DNA of 64,000 nt from an uncultured Bacteroidia bacterium. Lineage in GTDB: Bacteria > Bacteroidota > Bacteroidia > Bacteroidales > UBA932. A program made the translations under genes and the position numbers. Shown here piece after piece: positions 1 to 9,400 of this stretch (position 1 is its first letter; every line of letters starts with the position of its first letter). The notes below the pieces were generated by a model. That model had not been told where the DNA came from and ran no database searches. It worked only from the letters and a program-made list of their open reading frames with translations. The DNA lies in assembly GCA_902789435.1 (NCBI GenBank), contig CADAOA010000006.1:20285-84284 (forward strand). The letters are read 5' to 3'.

Positions 1-1
1 C

Positions 2-310
2 GGCAAGGACCGCGACAAGGGTATTATCCTGGACGGCCTGAAGCTCAAGGTTGTAAAGATTGGAGAAAACGGCATCACCGAGAAAGACCTTTTGGTGCAC
101 AACTCAAAGGAGGACAACTTCGGAATCCACTCAATGCTGGTGGACATGAAGGGTCCTGACTTCCCTGTAGCTCTGGGTGTCATCCGCGATGTGGCTGACA
201 AGACCTATGACGACAGCATTTATTTCCAGCTGGACGAAGTTAAGGCAAAGGCTAAGATCCACAATATGGACGAGCTTCTGCACAGCGGAGCCACCTGGAC
301 AGTAGAATAA
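2..310 (+). CDS. korB: 2-oxoacid:ferredoxin oxidoreductase beta subunit, C-terminal end (partial)
   Basis: This is the last 102 codons of a gene that begins before the window; the frame is open from base 2 to the TAA at 308-310. The visible protein reads GKDRDKG, then VVKIGENGITEKDLLVHN, then PVALGVIRDVADKTYDD, and ends LLHSGATWTVE. I recognise this as the C-terminal tail of the thiamine-diphosphate-binding beta subunit of 2-oxoglutarate (KorB-type) ferredoxin oxidoreductases of Bacteroidetes. Those enzymes oxidatively decarboxylate a 2-oxoacid to an acyl-CoA and reduce ferredoxin in the cytoplasm. The catalytic domain lies outside the window, so substrate specificity (2-oxoglutarate or another 2-oxoacid) cannot be read. 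It is followed 53 bases later by glutamate dehydrogenase, whose product is 2-oxoglutarate, which suits a shared role in amino-acid breakdown. Confidence 0.78.
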   Translation, partial: GKDRDKGIILDGLKLKVVKIGENGITEKDLLVHNSKEDNFGIHSMLVDMKGPDFPVALGVIRDVADKTYDDSIYFQLDEVKAKAKIHNMDELLHSGATWTVE

Positions 311-363
311 GAAATTAACATTCACACTATAACAAACCAATTTTTTAAAACATTCATACTTAT

Positions 364-1707
364 ATGAAAACAGCTGAAATAATGGCTAACCTGGCTGCAA
401 AGCATCCTGGTGAAAATGAGTACCTTCAGGCCGTTCAGGAAGTTCTCGAGTCTATCGAGGAGGTTTATAACCAGCATCCTGAATTTGAAAAGGCAAAAAT
501 CGTTGAGAGAATGGTCGAGCCAGACCGTATCTTCACTTTCCGTGTAACTTGGGTAGACGACAAGGGAGAAGTTCAGACTAACCTCGGTTATCGTATCCAG
601 TTCAACAGCGCTATCGGCCCTTACAAGGGAGGTCTCCGTTTCCACAAGGCAGTGGTTCCTTCAATGTTGAAGTTCCTCGGTTTCGAGCAGACTTTCAAAA
701 ACGCTCTGACTACTCTCCCTATGGGTGGTGCAAAGGGTGGTTCTGACTTCGATCCAGTAGGAAAGTCAAACGACGAAATCATGCGTTTCTGCCAGGCATT
801 TATGACTGAGCTTTGGCAGTGCATCGGTCCTGATCAGGATATTCCTGCAGGTGACGTAGGAGTAGGCGGCCGCGAGATCGGTTTCCTCTACGGAATGTAC
901 AAGAAGCTTGCTAGAGAATACAACACAGGAGTTCTCACCGGAAAGGGAGCTACTTGGGGAGGTTCTATCCTTCGTCCTGAGGCTACCGGTTTCGGCGCTC
1001 TGTATTTCACTCAGCACCTTCTCCACAAGGCTGGAAAGGACATCGTAGGCAAGAGAGTTGCTCTCTCAGGTTTCGGTAACGTAGCTTGGGGTGCCGCTAC
1101 AAAGGCAAAGCAGCTTGGCGCTAAGGTTGTTGCTATCTCTGGTCCTGACGGAGTTTGCGAGATTCCAGACGGCATTACCGACGAGATGATCGCTTATATG
1201 CTTGATATGCGTGCTTCTAACCGCAACAAGGTTGAGGATATGGCTACCAAGTTCCCTGAGAAGGCTAAGTTCACTGCAGGCAAGAAGGCTTGGAGCGTTC
1301 CTTGCGACATCGCTCTCCCTTGCGCATTCCAGAACGAGCTTTCTGAGGACGACGCCAAGGAACTTCAGAAGAATGGTTGCTGGTGCTGCTGCGAGGTATC
1401 CAACATGGGATGCCAGCCAGGCGCTATCCACTATTTCCAGAACAACGGTATCCTCTTCGCTCCTGGTAAGGCTGTAAACGCTGGTGGTGTTGCTACTTCA
1501 GGTCTGGAAATGACCCAGAACGCAAGCCATATCAGCTGGTCTGCAAAGGAAGTTGACGATAAGCTTCACTTCATCATGGAGAGCATCCACGAGCAGTGCG
1601 TTAAGTATGGTACTCAGCCAGACGGTCACGTAGACTATGTAAAGGGTGCCAACATCGCCGGCTTCATGAAGGTTGCTACTGCAATGCTGGAGCAGGGAAT
1701 TATTTAA
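364..1707 (+). CDS. gdhA: glutamate dehydrogenase
   Basis: Cytoplasmic enzyme interconverting glutamate with 2-oxoglutarate and ammonia using NAD(P). At 447 residues it has the usual length of the hexameric bacterial enzyme. Visible signatures are PYKGGLRFHKA with substrate Lys88, PMGGAKGG with Lys124, DIPAGDVGVGGRE with the catalytic Asp164, and the Rossmann motif GFGNVAWG at about 237-244. The C-terminal signature FAPGKAVNAGGVATSGLEM is intact. One oddity is a cysteine-rich stretch at 339-350 (CWCCCEVSNMGC), where many relatives carry a GANMP-type motif. Coenzyme preference cannot be decided by eye. It probably shares a transcript with the upstream oxidoreductase gene, as no terminator lies between them, and it ends in a strong hairpin. 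Confidence 0.97.
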   Translation: MKTAEIMANLAAKHPGENEYLQAVQEVLESIEEVYNQHPEFEKAKIVERMVEPDRIFTFRVTWVDDKGEVQTNLGYRIQFNSAIGPYKGGLRFHKAVVPSMLKFLGFEQTFKNALTTLPMGGAKGGSDFDPVGKSNDEIMRFCQAFMTELWQCIGPDQDIPAGDVGVGGREIGFLYGMYKKLAREYNTGVLTGKGATWGGSILRPEATGFGALYFTQHLLHKAGKDIVGKRVALSGFGNVAWGAATKAKQLGAKVVAISGPDGVCEIPDGITDEMIAYMLDMRASNRNKVEDMATKFPEKAKFTAGKKAWSVPCDIALPCAFQNELSEDDAKELQKNGCWCCCEVSNMGCQPGAIHYFQNNGILFAPGKAVNAGGVATSGLEMTQNASHISWSAKEVDDKLHFIMESIHEQCVKYGTQPDGHVDYVKGANIAGFMKVATAMLEQGII

Positions 1708-1730
1708 TCCGTAACGATTAAATAATATGG

Positions 1731-1768
1731 AAAAGGAGGGGTTCATCGCTGAACCCCTCCTTATTTAT
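1731..1768. terminator. bidirectional intrinsic terminator between gdhA and the M64 peptidase gene
   Basis: A 13-bp perfect inverted repeat (1733-1745 pairing with 1750-1762, loop TCGC) is flanked by AAAA on the left and ATTTATT on the right. It sits between two convergent genes, gdhA on plus and the M64 gene on minus, and can serve both. Confidence 0.85.
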
Positions 1769-1782
1769 TGCGTCACAAGCAA

Positions 1783-3900
1783 TTACTTCAGGAAGTATGG
1801 TTTCTTGTGGTAAGGGTCTATCAGCATAGGGCCCTCGCACCTTCTTGTTGGAGCGGTAGCTGACGCCTTGGTTGCAGGAGCAGCGGAGCCGTAGGAATTT
1901 GTCTTGTCAAAGTCGTGGGCGATGAAGTCTTCCACGGAAGGGGTTTCTCCTGCAGTTATCTTGATTCTGCAGTAGATTTTCCAGCGGCTGAAGGTGTTGT
2001 AGTGCGGAATGTTGTTAATCATGCAACTGCTGTTCTCCGAACGGTAGACTCCTACACCATACATTGCGCTTCCGGCGTGGAGGTTGATGTTGCAGGCAGC
2101 GTATTCTGTCTTGTCTGCAAATGTCTTCCAGTTGGCTCCCTCTACAGTAGGGGTGAGACCTACGTTACAATGGTCGTAATCTGAGTACCAAGCGCTGTTA
2201 GTGGCATCCCACTGAGGAAGATAGGTGTTGCAGTAAGCGCCTATATTCTGCCAGTAGCGGAATGTAGTTTCCTGGTCCTTAGGATAAGAAGTTGTGTTGT
2301 AGTAAACGTATTCGTCTCCGAGCAGACCGATTCCGTGCCCTCCATACTCATGCCTGAGTGTGTATTCAAATCCGCCGTAAGAACCGGAAGAAGGATGTCT
2401 TGCAGGGGTTTGGGCAATGGAAACCATTTTCATTCCGTTCATTCCTGAAGACCAGATGTTTGTTCCGGCATACTGGTCTGCATTGATGATGACGCTGATA
2501 GGGGACCAGCTAAGCTTGGTTCTGATAGCAACGCCTCCGTCATATTCAACGCCAAAGCATTTTGCTGCGTATAATTCAACTGTTCTGGTGTCGCATCCGA
2601 TACCAGTTGAGTTGCCACCGGCCCATGAGCATTTGAACTTGGTATCCACCTTGGTAGAAGCGTTCTCCCATTCTGTGGCTCCTGAACTCATACCAGCCTC
2701 TTTGGAATATGCTGCAACCTTGTAAACTGCAAAATAATTATAGTAGAACCTATACGGTTCAACCTGGAACAGGGCCTTGATACCCTTGTCTATTTCCTGG
2801 TCAAACTGTCCGCCATATTTAAACAGATCCTGTGTGTATCCGTCTCCGGTATATATGAGCTTGAATGGTCTTGAAGTCTCTGTTACTTCAGTTATAGAGC
2901 CGTCTGAATTGACCTCATAGAGCTTAACCTCACCGTCTGCCCAGTAGGACTTGGTAGATCCGGTGGTGAAAGTAACCACGTCGCTTTCTGTCTTTCCGCC
3001 TTCAAATCCGTCGTCGGCGACAACCTTGTAATAATAAGTGGTGTTTTTCTGAAGCTCTTCCTCGTTCATCACAGATGTAGCTTCGATCGGGTCGAAAGAT
3101 CTCCAGTTTACGTTATCCTCCGAGAGCATAACAGTATACTTTATTTTGTCGTTGTTGCCGTCTGTAGACGCGTTCCAGGAGAAAGTTGTGATAGTCTCCA
3201 CATTAGAACCGGAAGGCTTGAGGCCAGTAGGTTTTGTAGGTGGTGTGTTTGGAGCGGCTTCTTTGGTAATGGTCAGATACTTAGTGTTGGCACCGCTCTT
3301 GACGGTAAGGAAAGTCTGTCCCTTTACCTTATCTGTATAGTTGGCGGTGTTGATGGTAACGGTGCCGTTTCCATTTCCACTGGAAGGAGTTACACTTGTA
3401 AGCCAGGCTGGTTTAGGGTTAGGCAATGTAATAGTCCAGCTTCCGGTGCAGTTTACCTTGAAAGTGGCGTTTCCTGCAGTTGAAGGTATGGTGACAGCTT
3501 CAGGCTCAAGGGTTATTGCAGCAGCTGAAGGAGCTGAAATGGTAACGCTAACAGACTTGCTCTTTCCCTTTACGGTAAGAGTTCCGCCTGCTGCTGTTGC
3601 AGATGCTTTTACTGTCACTGTGCCGTTGTTGCTTCCGCTGGCAGGTGTTGCAGTATATCCTGTGGTAGCGCTTGCTGTCCAGGCTACATTTGATGAGATG
3701 TTAATGGTTCCCGATGCACCTCCAGCAAGAGTCAAAGTAGTTGGGGATACACTTAAAGACTCCGTAACGTCTGGTGTTGGTGTCGGCTTTGTTCCTCCTT
3801 TCTCTCCGCCGCCGCAAGAAGTTGCAGCCAAGGAAATTATACCCGATGCTACCAGCATTGCACAAAGCCTGTGCAGTCTCAAGAATTTTCTCATATTCAA
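1783..3900 (-). CDS. M64-family (IgA-peptidase-like) metallopeptidase lipoprotein with two BACON domains and an FnIII domain
   Basis: A 705-residue predicted surface lipoprotein. The signal peptide ends in LAATSC with lipidated Cys29, followed by a Thr/Pro spacer. Two BACON-type beta domains (about 47-125 and 130-215) and an FnIII-like domain (about 220-315, opening PTKPTGLKPSGSN) precede the peptidase region. The peptidase signature is HEYGGHGIGLLGDEY from residue 517. The family is recognised from the HE..GH....L.DEY pattern of M64 zinc peptidases, which include IgA proteinases. Here the two histidines are five residues apart (HExxxH), unlike the second M64 protein in this window (HExxH). 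BACON domains are usually thought to bind carbohydrate or mucin, so a secreted host or dietary glycoprotein is a plausible but unproven substrate. It lies downstream of the SusCD operon but has its own promoter and follows that operon's terminator. Confidence 0.85.
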   Translation of the reverse strand: MNMRKFLRLHRLCAMLVASGIISLAATSCGGGEKGGTKPTPTPDVTESLSVSPTTLTLAGGASGTINISSNVAWTASATTGYTATPASGSNNGTVTVKASATAAGGTLTVKGKSKSVSVTISAPSAAAITLEPEAVTIPSTAGNATFKVNCTGSWTITLPNPKPAWLTSVTPSSGNGNGTVTINTANYTDKVKGQTFLTVKSGANTKYLTITKEAAPNTPPTKPTGLKPSGSNVETITTFSWNASTDGNNDKIKYTVMLSEDNVNWRSFDPIEATSVMNEEELQKNTTYYYKVVADDGFEGGKTESDVVTFTTGSTKSYWADGEVKLYEVNSDGSITEVTETSRPFKLIYTGDGYTQDLFKYGGQFDQEIDKGIKALFQVEPYRFYYNYFAVYKVAAYSKEAGMSSGATEWENASTKVDTKFKCSWAGGNSTGIGCDTRTVELYAAKCFGVEYDGGVAIRTKLSWSPISVIINADQYAGTNIWSSGMNGMKMVSIAQTPARHPSSGSYGGFEYTLRHEYGGHGIGLLGDEYVYYNTTSYPKDQETTFRYWQNIGAYCNTYLPQWDATNSAWYSDYDHCNVGLTPTVEGANWKTFADKTEYAACNINLHAGSAMYGVGVYRSENSSCMINNIPHYNTFSRWKIYCRIKITAGETPSVEDFIAHDFDKTNSYGSAAPATKASATAPTRRCEGPMLIDPYHKKPYFLK

Positions 3901-3935
3901 TCGGTTTTAGTATAATACATTCTAATGCAATAAAA

Positions 3936-3966
3936 CAAAGATAGCAATAATTGTTCCGAATGCAAA
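3936..3966 (-). promoter_or_regulatory. Bacteroidetes-type promoter of the M64 lipoprotein gene
   Basis: On the minus strand TTTG (3966-3963) is followed after exactly 19 bases by TATCTTTG (3943-3936), matching TTTG-N19-TAnnTTTG. The start codon lies 36 bases downstream. The -33 element overlaps the T-run of the preceding operon's terminator. Confidence 0.7.
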
Positions 3967-3994
3967 AAGAAAGGCTGACCAGAAGGCCAGCCTT
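3964..3994 (-). terminator. terminator of the susC-susD-lipoprotein operon
   Basis: The inverted repeat 3971-3980 / 3985-3994 (one mismatch, loop AGAA) is followed on the minus strand by TTCTTTTTGC. It lies just past the stop codon at 4017 and separates the SusCD operon from the M64 gene. Confidence 0.75.
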
Positions 3995-4016
3995 ACCTTT
4001 AGTTAGTGATATTCTA

Positions 4017-4898
4017 CTAGTGAACGTCGTAATCTACATACATGTTGTATCCGCCACTGAACCAGGAACCGTTCTTTGAGTTCCAGCCTTCAAGTTCAAT
4101 GTAGTCGCCAGATACGAGTTCCTCGCTTGAGCAAGAAATTTCACTCTTATTCATTCTGGTTTCCTGATGGTAAGCATTGCCTTTGTGGGTGAAATCCCAG
4201 TCAAGCTGAAGGCTAGCCCACTTTGTAGCAAAATCATTGTATCCAGAGTATTTGTCGCAAACGATAGAACCGTCTCCAGGGTTCTTTAACTCGACGTATG
4301 CAAGTTCGTCATAAAGTACCATCTTGTAATAAGCTTTAGTACCCTTTGCTCTCATGAGCTGCCACTCGTCGCTATCAAGGTCTGATACATAAGGTCCGTC
4401 AATCCAAACGAAAGCCAAAATAGATGGATCTACTTCCCAACGTCCAGAATACCAACCGGTCTTATAGTCCTCATACTGGAGGAGCATCTTTCCATTACCC
4501 TCACAAGTGCTGTAGCAGCCTGCTCCGGCCATGTCTTTGTTGAAACTGAGTTCGAATATGTATTCAACACCAGGAGTAAGAGCAGAATAATCGTATCCTA
4601 ATGAAATGGTTTTAACGTATTCACCTGCTGCAAAACTAACTTTTGATGTGGATAATGTATATACGCCATAGTCGTCTTTAAGAGAGATTGGAACTTCCAA
4701 AGCCTCATTAGCAACACCTCTCTGTATAGTGACAACTATTGGAGTTTCGGCCTCGTCCATACCGAACCCGAACGCATCAGTTGCCCAGGATACATCTTCG
4801 TTTGTAACCTTATACTCAGGCCACTTGGATGCACAAGATGTAACGAGCAATACAGAAAGCAATAAACCGAATCCGTATTTAATAAGTTTCATATTCAT
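4017..4898 (-). CDS. outer-surface lipoprotein of a SusCD operon, unknown function (SusE-like position)
   Basis: A 293-residue lipoprotein: signal peptide with lipobox LVTSC (Cys22), then CASKWPEYK. I do not recognise a catalytic domain. The N-terminal half (about 45-135) reads like an all-beta repeat domain, with phrases such as PIVVTIQRG, SFAAGEYVKTISLGYDYS and YIFELSF, as in extracellular Bacteroidetes binding lipoproteins. The C-terminal half is rich in Trp, Tyr and Asp. It starts 24 bases after susD and is last in the operon, the slot where SusE/SusF-type surface binding proteins occur. A role in holding the substrate of the neighbouring SusC/SusD pair is an inference from position. Confidence 0.75.
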   Translation of the reverse strand: MNMKLIKYGFGLLLSVLLVTSCASKWPEYKVTNEDVSWATDAFGFGMDEAETPIVVTIQRGVANEALEVPISLKDDYGVYTLSTSKVSFAAGEYVKTISLGYDYSALTPGVEYIFELSFNKDMAGAGCYSTCEGNGKMLLQYEDYKTGWYSGRWEVDPSILAFVWIDGPYVSDLDSDEWQLMRAKGTKAYYKMVLYDELAYVELKNPGDGSIVCDKYSGYNDFATKWASLQLDWDFTHKGNAYHQETRMNKSEISCSSEELVSGDYIELEGWNSKNGSWFSGGYNMYVDYDVH

Positions 4899-4922
4899 CT
4901 TTATTTAATAATTAATTATCTA

Positions 4923-6434
4923 TTAATAACCTGGGTTCTGCTGTTCTCTGATCTGAGGGTTAGCGGCAAGCTCGTCAATAGGAATAGGAGCTACCCAGCG
5001 GTGGTCAGATGCAGATACTGCAAGGTTGAGAGCAGGGCCGTTGGAACCACTGGTGTGGATGATGGCCTTGAGCTGAGGGTCAGGTCTTGCTGCCATTCCT
5101 TCTCCCCATCTCTTGAGGTCGAACCATCTGAAACCTTCTCCAATAAACTCTCTTACTCTTTCTTCCTTGATATACTCCTTAAGAGCGTCTCCGGAAAGTG
5201 AAACAGGGTGATAAGAAGGATCTCTCTTCTCTCCGAGTTTGTCAAGATAGGAAATGGCTGCAGCGTCAGCACCGCCTTTCATTGCGAAAGCCTCTGCGGC
5301 AATCAAGTACATTTCAGCTACGCGGAAAGGTTTAATCTTCTGCAGATGAGCAGTCTCAGATCCCAGTGCGGTGTTGCCAGGGAACTTGTTGAAGAGTGTC
5401 ATGCCAGAAGCGGTTCCTATAGAGCAGGTAACTTTCAAACCTTTTTTCAGCCAAGTGGTAGCTCTAAAGTCAGTCGTAGAATATAGGCTGCTTGCAACCC
5501 ACTTGTTTGGAATCCAGTCTGGACGGTACTGGCCAGTAGAAGGAGTATAGCCTAAATAGCTAGGATCGTTGGTCGAAGGCATTGAGCCCGTAGCAGCCCA
5601 AAGCTGAAGGATACATTCCTGACCTGAGTCGTTCTGCCAGAGAGCAGTCATTTCTTCCTGGGAAGCGCAAAGAGGATACTTACCGGCGTCAACAATAGAT
5701 GTTGCCTTTGAAATGGCGGTATCCCAGTCTCCCATGTAAAGAGCAATTCTTGCCTGAAGGGCATGTACTGCATCAATGGTAAGTTCTTCAGAAGCAGGAG
5801 CACCGGCATAAGATCCAAGAAGGGATTCAGCCTGACTCAGGTTATCTACAACCCACTGATAAGACTCAGCAACAGTGCTTCTTCCAGGATATGAGGTGAT
5901 GTCACCGGTAGGACGGTGAAGGTCAACCAGCATAATACCATATTTGTCCTTGTTTGAAGAATTATAAACTGGGGCATAATACTCCAGAAGTTTAAGTCCA
6001 AAGTATGCTTTTGTAAAGTAAGCCACACCCAAAACTTTGTTGAGGCGCTTAACTTCGCTGGCGTCAAATCCAGACTTGTCCATATTATCGACAGTCTCGA
6101 TAACATAACAAGCGTGGTTAATAGCACTGTAGGCACTGCCCCAAATGTCAACAAACGGGTCGCCTGAATTCCAATCCCATCTGTACTCAGCACCTTCACG
6201 GTTACCGTAGTCAAGCATTGGATTGAAAAAGTCTGATGCTATCTCTGTAGTGTAGATGTAAGAACCGGATGACAATGCTCTTAAATAGATGTATTCGTAT
6301 CTCATCCATCCTTCTGCATCATCAACTGTCTGAATAGAGTTATCTTTTGGAATAACTCCCTGAGGCTGCTCATCCAAGTTACAACTTGTTAAAAAGAGAG
6401 CTAAAACTGCAAGTGATAATATAATCTTTTTCAT
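4923..6434 (-). CDS. susD: SusD/RagB-family outer-membrane nutrient-binding lipoprotein
   Basis: A 503-residue lipoprotein with lipobox FLTSC (Cys18), followed by NLDEQPQG, typical of SusD. The N-terminal TPR-like helical half and the C-terminal half with KPFRVAEMYLIAAEAFA, EERVREFIGEGFRWFDLKRWG and the ending HRWVAPIPIDEL...NPQIREQQNPGY are the hallmark RagB/SusD signatures. In this family the protein is a lid that captures ligand and delivers it to the SusC barrel. It follows susC by 13 bases and precedes the small lipoprotein by 24. The symbol is a family name; the ligand is unknown, and no glycoside hydrolase, sulfatase or regulator adjoins to suggest a glycan. Confidence 0.95.
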   Translation of the reverse strand: MKKIILSLAVLALFLTSCNLDEQPQGVIPKDNSIQTVDDAEGWMRYEYIYLRALSSGSYIYTTEIASDFFNPMLDYGNREGAEYRWDWNSGDPFVDIWGSAYSAINHACYVIETVDNMDKSGFDASEVKRLNKVLGVAYFTKAYFGLKLLEYYAPVYNSSNKDKYGIMLVDLHRPTGDITSYPGRSTVAESYQWVVDNLSQAESLLGSYAGAPASEELTIDAVHALQARIALYMGDWDTAISKATSIVDAGKYPLCASQEEMTALWQNDSGQECILQLWAATGSMPSTNDPSYLGYTPSTGQYRPDWIPNKWVASSLYSTTDFRATTWLKKGLKVTCSIGTASGMTLFNKFPGNTALGSETAHLQKIKPFRVAEMYLIAAEAFAMKGGADAAAISYLDKLGEKRDPSYHPVSLSGDALKEYIKEERVREFIGEGFRWFDLKRWGEGMAARPDPQLKAIIHTSGSNGPALNLAVSASDHRWVAPIPIDELAANPQIREQQNPGY

Positions 6435-6447
6435 ATTCTCAGCGATT

Positions 6448-9400
6448 TTAGAAAGTTAACTCAACACCTGCTGCATACTGCTTACTGTTAGGATATACAG
6501 CGAGCTGGAGGTTAATGTTCTGCTCAGGATCCCAACCGGAGTACTTGGTCCAAGTAAGGAGGTTACGTCCTGTTACGAAGAATCTTACACCAGTAAGCAC
6601 GCCGCCGAGTTTGTTGATGGCGTTCTTGCCCAAAGAGTAAGAAAGGGTAACACCCTTAAGTCTTACGAATGAAGCGTTCTCAACCAGTCTGGAGTCGAAG
6701 CACTCGCCGTTAACAACGTATGCAGGATTAGGATACTTAGCTTTCTGGCCAGGTGTCATCCACATCTCTGTAAGCAACTCGCTTGCAAGACGGTTGTCTG
6801 CGAAGTTGGAGTTGGTGTAGAAGTAACGGTCGTTGTTAATCAGATATTTTCCGAAGATTCCGGAGAACTGTGCCTGGAGAGCGAAGTTCTTGTAGGTGAA
6901 ATCTATCTGAAGACCGGCTGACCAAGGAGCGTATCTGGACTTGCCGAGGAGAATGCGGTTGTCGTCTGAGTAAACGTCAGTGATGTTGCCTTCTGCGTCA
7001 TACCAGAGTGGGCGTCCGGTTGCAGGGTCGATACCGGCACTCTTTACATACCAGAGTTCACCTGCAGAGTGACCAACCTTGTAATTCAGACCGTAGTCCG
7101 GAAGCTGGAATTCGTCACGTCCGTCGAAGAGTTTGGTGATTCTGTCTCTGTTGTAGGCAACGTTCAGGCTGGTCTGCAGGAACATGTTGTCGTTGCGGAT
7201 CCAGTCGTATGTCAGAGTTGCCTCAATACCTTCGTTCTTCATGTTACCGATATTACCGGCACCTTCAGCAAAACCTGTTGCGTATGACCAAGGAATATCA
7301 AGGAGCATGTCCTTTGTATTCTTTCTGTACACCTCAATCTTTGTTTCCAGTCTGTTCCAGAGTCTGAAGTCGAGAGCGATGTTCAAGCTCTCCAGAGTCT
7401 CCCAAGTCAGGTTCTCATTACCGGAGTTGTTGATGTAATAGGTTGTTCCCATATAATTGGTTCCTGTCACAACAGTTGCGTGTGGCAGATAGTTGTCGAT
7501 ACCGGAGTTACCTACAGTACCATAGTTTGCAGAAAGCTGGAACTTGTTGATCCAGTCTCTGTCTTTCAGGAAGTTCTCCTTTTTGATATCCCACATGATA
7601 CCGGCTGACCAGAAGTTAGCATATCTCTTGTTTGCTCCGAACAGAGAAGAACCGTCACGACGGAATGAAGCGTCGATGTAGTACTTGCCAGCATAGTCAT
7701 AAGACAATCTTGAGAATATAGAGTTGAACTTGTACTGCGACCAGCTCTCACCCATATCCCAGTTCCTGGTCTTGTCCACATTGCTGAGAGTGCAAAGGCG
7801 GATATCGGTAATACCGCTACCCCAAGCGCTGAATCCAGTAGAGTTGTTGATAATAGCCTCCTGACCAATCAAGGCAGTAAAATTGTGGTTCTCGCCAAGC
7901 TGGAACTTATACTCAGCTGTATTGGTAGATGTCAGGCGGTAATACCTTGTAAAACTATGTTGAGCCATGGAGCCGTAAGGATTAGTGCTGGAGCCATTAT
8001 GGTAAGTGTGAATCCAGTCTTCAGGGTCCTGAAGATCTCTTCTTATATATCTGTAGTCATAACCCTCAAGACCCTGTGCAAATCTTATAGTCAGACCCTT
8101 CAAAGGAGTTATTTCCTCGTAAAGGTTTCCATTGAATCTTACGGTGTTGTCCTTAACCTTCAGATACTTGTAACGATATTTAGGACTGTATGCTCCAAAG
8201 TCATTCATCCAAGGAGTCTCTGGACCATAGCCGATGAAATTTCCTGCACTGTCTGTGAGAATCTCGTAAGGAGTCCACCAGGTTGGTGCCCACAGAGCAA
8301 AGTTTACAGGGTTGTTCCAGTTGTTACGGTTTCCGGATGAGAAGTCCGAGTTGTAAGGGTTCTCCCTTGACTGCTGATATCCAACACCCATGGAAATACC
8401 GAACTTGAACCAGTCAGTTGGCTTTACGTTCATATTGATACGCGCAGCGTAACGGTTGTGGGCGGTCATAGGCTCAACACCTTCCATTCTGTTGGCAGTC
8501 AGGGAAATGTAGTAGTCAACAACCTTTGTCCTACCGGAAACTGAGAGGTCTGCACCCATAGTAGGAACATTCTGATTCAAAGCCCACTTCATCCAGTTGG
8601 TCTCGATCTTGTTTTCCAGTCTGAACTTCTTGTTTGCCTGGAAGTCAGCATCGGTAAGATAATCAGGATTAACCATTTCGTTGAGTCTGAACCACTCCTC
8701 GGAGTTCACGCGCTTGATAGGGTTTCTTGCCAGGTTAGAAATACCGTAGTTAGCAGAAAGCTTTACTACTGGCTTCTCTGTGGTACCCTTCTTGGTTGTG
8801 ATGTAAACAACTCCGTTGGCAGCACGTGAACCGTAGATTGCGGTTGAGGAAGCGTCCTTCAGAATGGTTACGCTCTCAATGTCGTTAGGGTTCAGAGTGT
8901 TGAAGATGTCGCTGAGAACTGGGGTTCCGTCCAGCACGAACAGAGGAGTCGTGGAAGCCTGGAGGGAGTTCACACCTCTAATTCTCATTGATACGGTTGC
9001 GGAAGGGTCTCCTGAAGAGGTGTAAACCTGCAGACCGGCAACCTGTCCCTGAAGAGCATCTGCGGCATTGATAACCGGCTTGTCCTTGAGGGCCTTAGCC
9101 TTAACGGTCTGTGCAGAACCTACCACTGTGGAGATCTTTCTACCGGTACCGTAACCGACAACGATTACGTCCTCGAGCTGGGTAGCATCCATAGAAAGAG
9201 CTACGTTAATGACAGATCTACCATTAACAGCCACCTCCTGGTCTGTATATCCCTGCATCTTGAAGACCAGTACGGCATCTCTCCTTACGTTGATGACATA
9301 CTGTCCGTTAAGATCAGTGACAACACCATTGGTGGTTCCCTTTACCATAACACCAACATCGGTCAAAGGCTGTCCGTCGGCCGCGTCGGTAACGGTTCCT

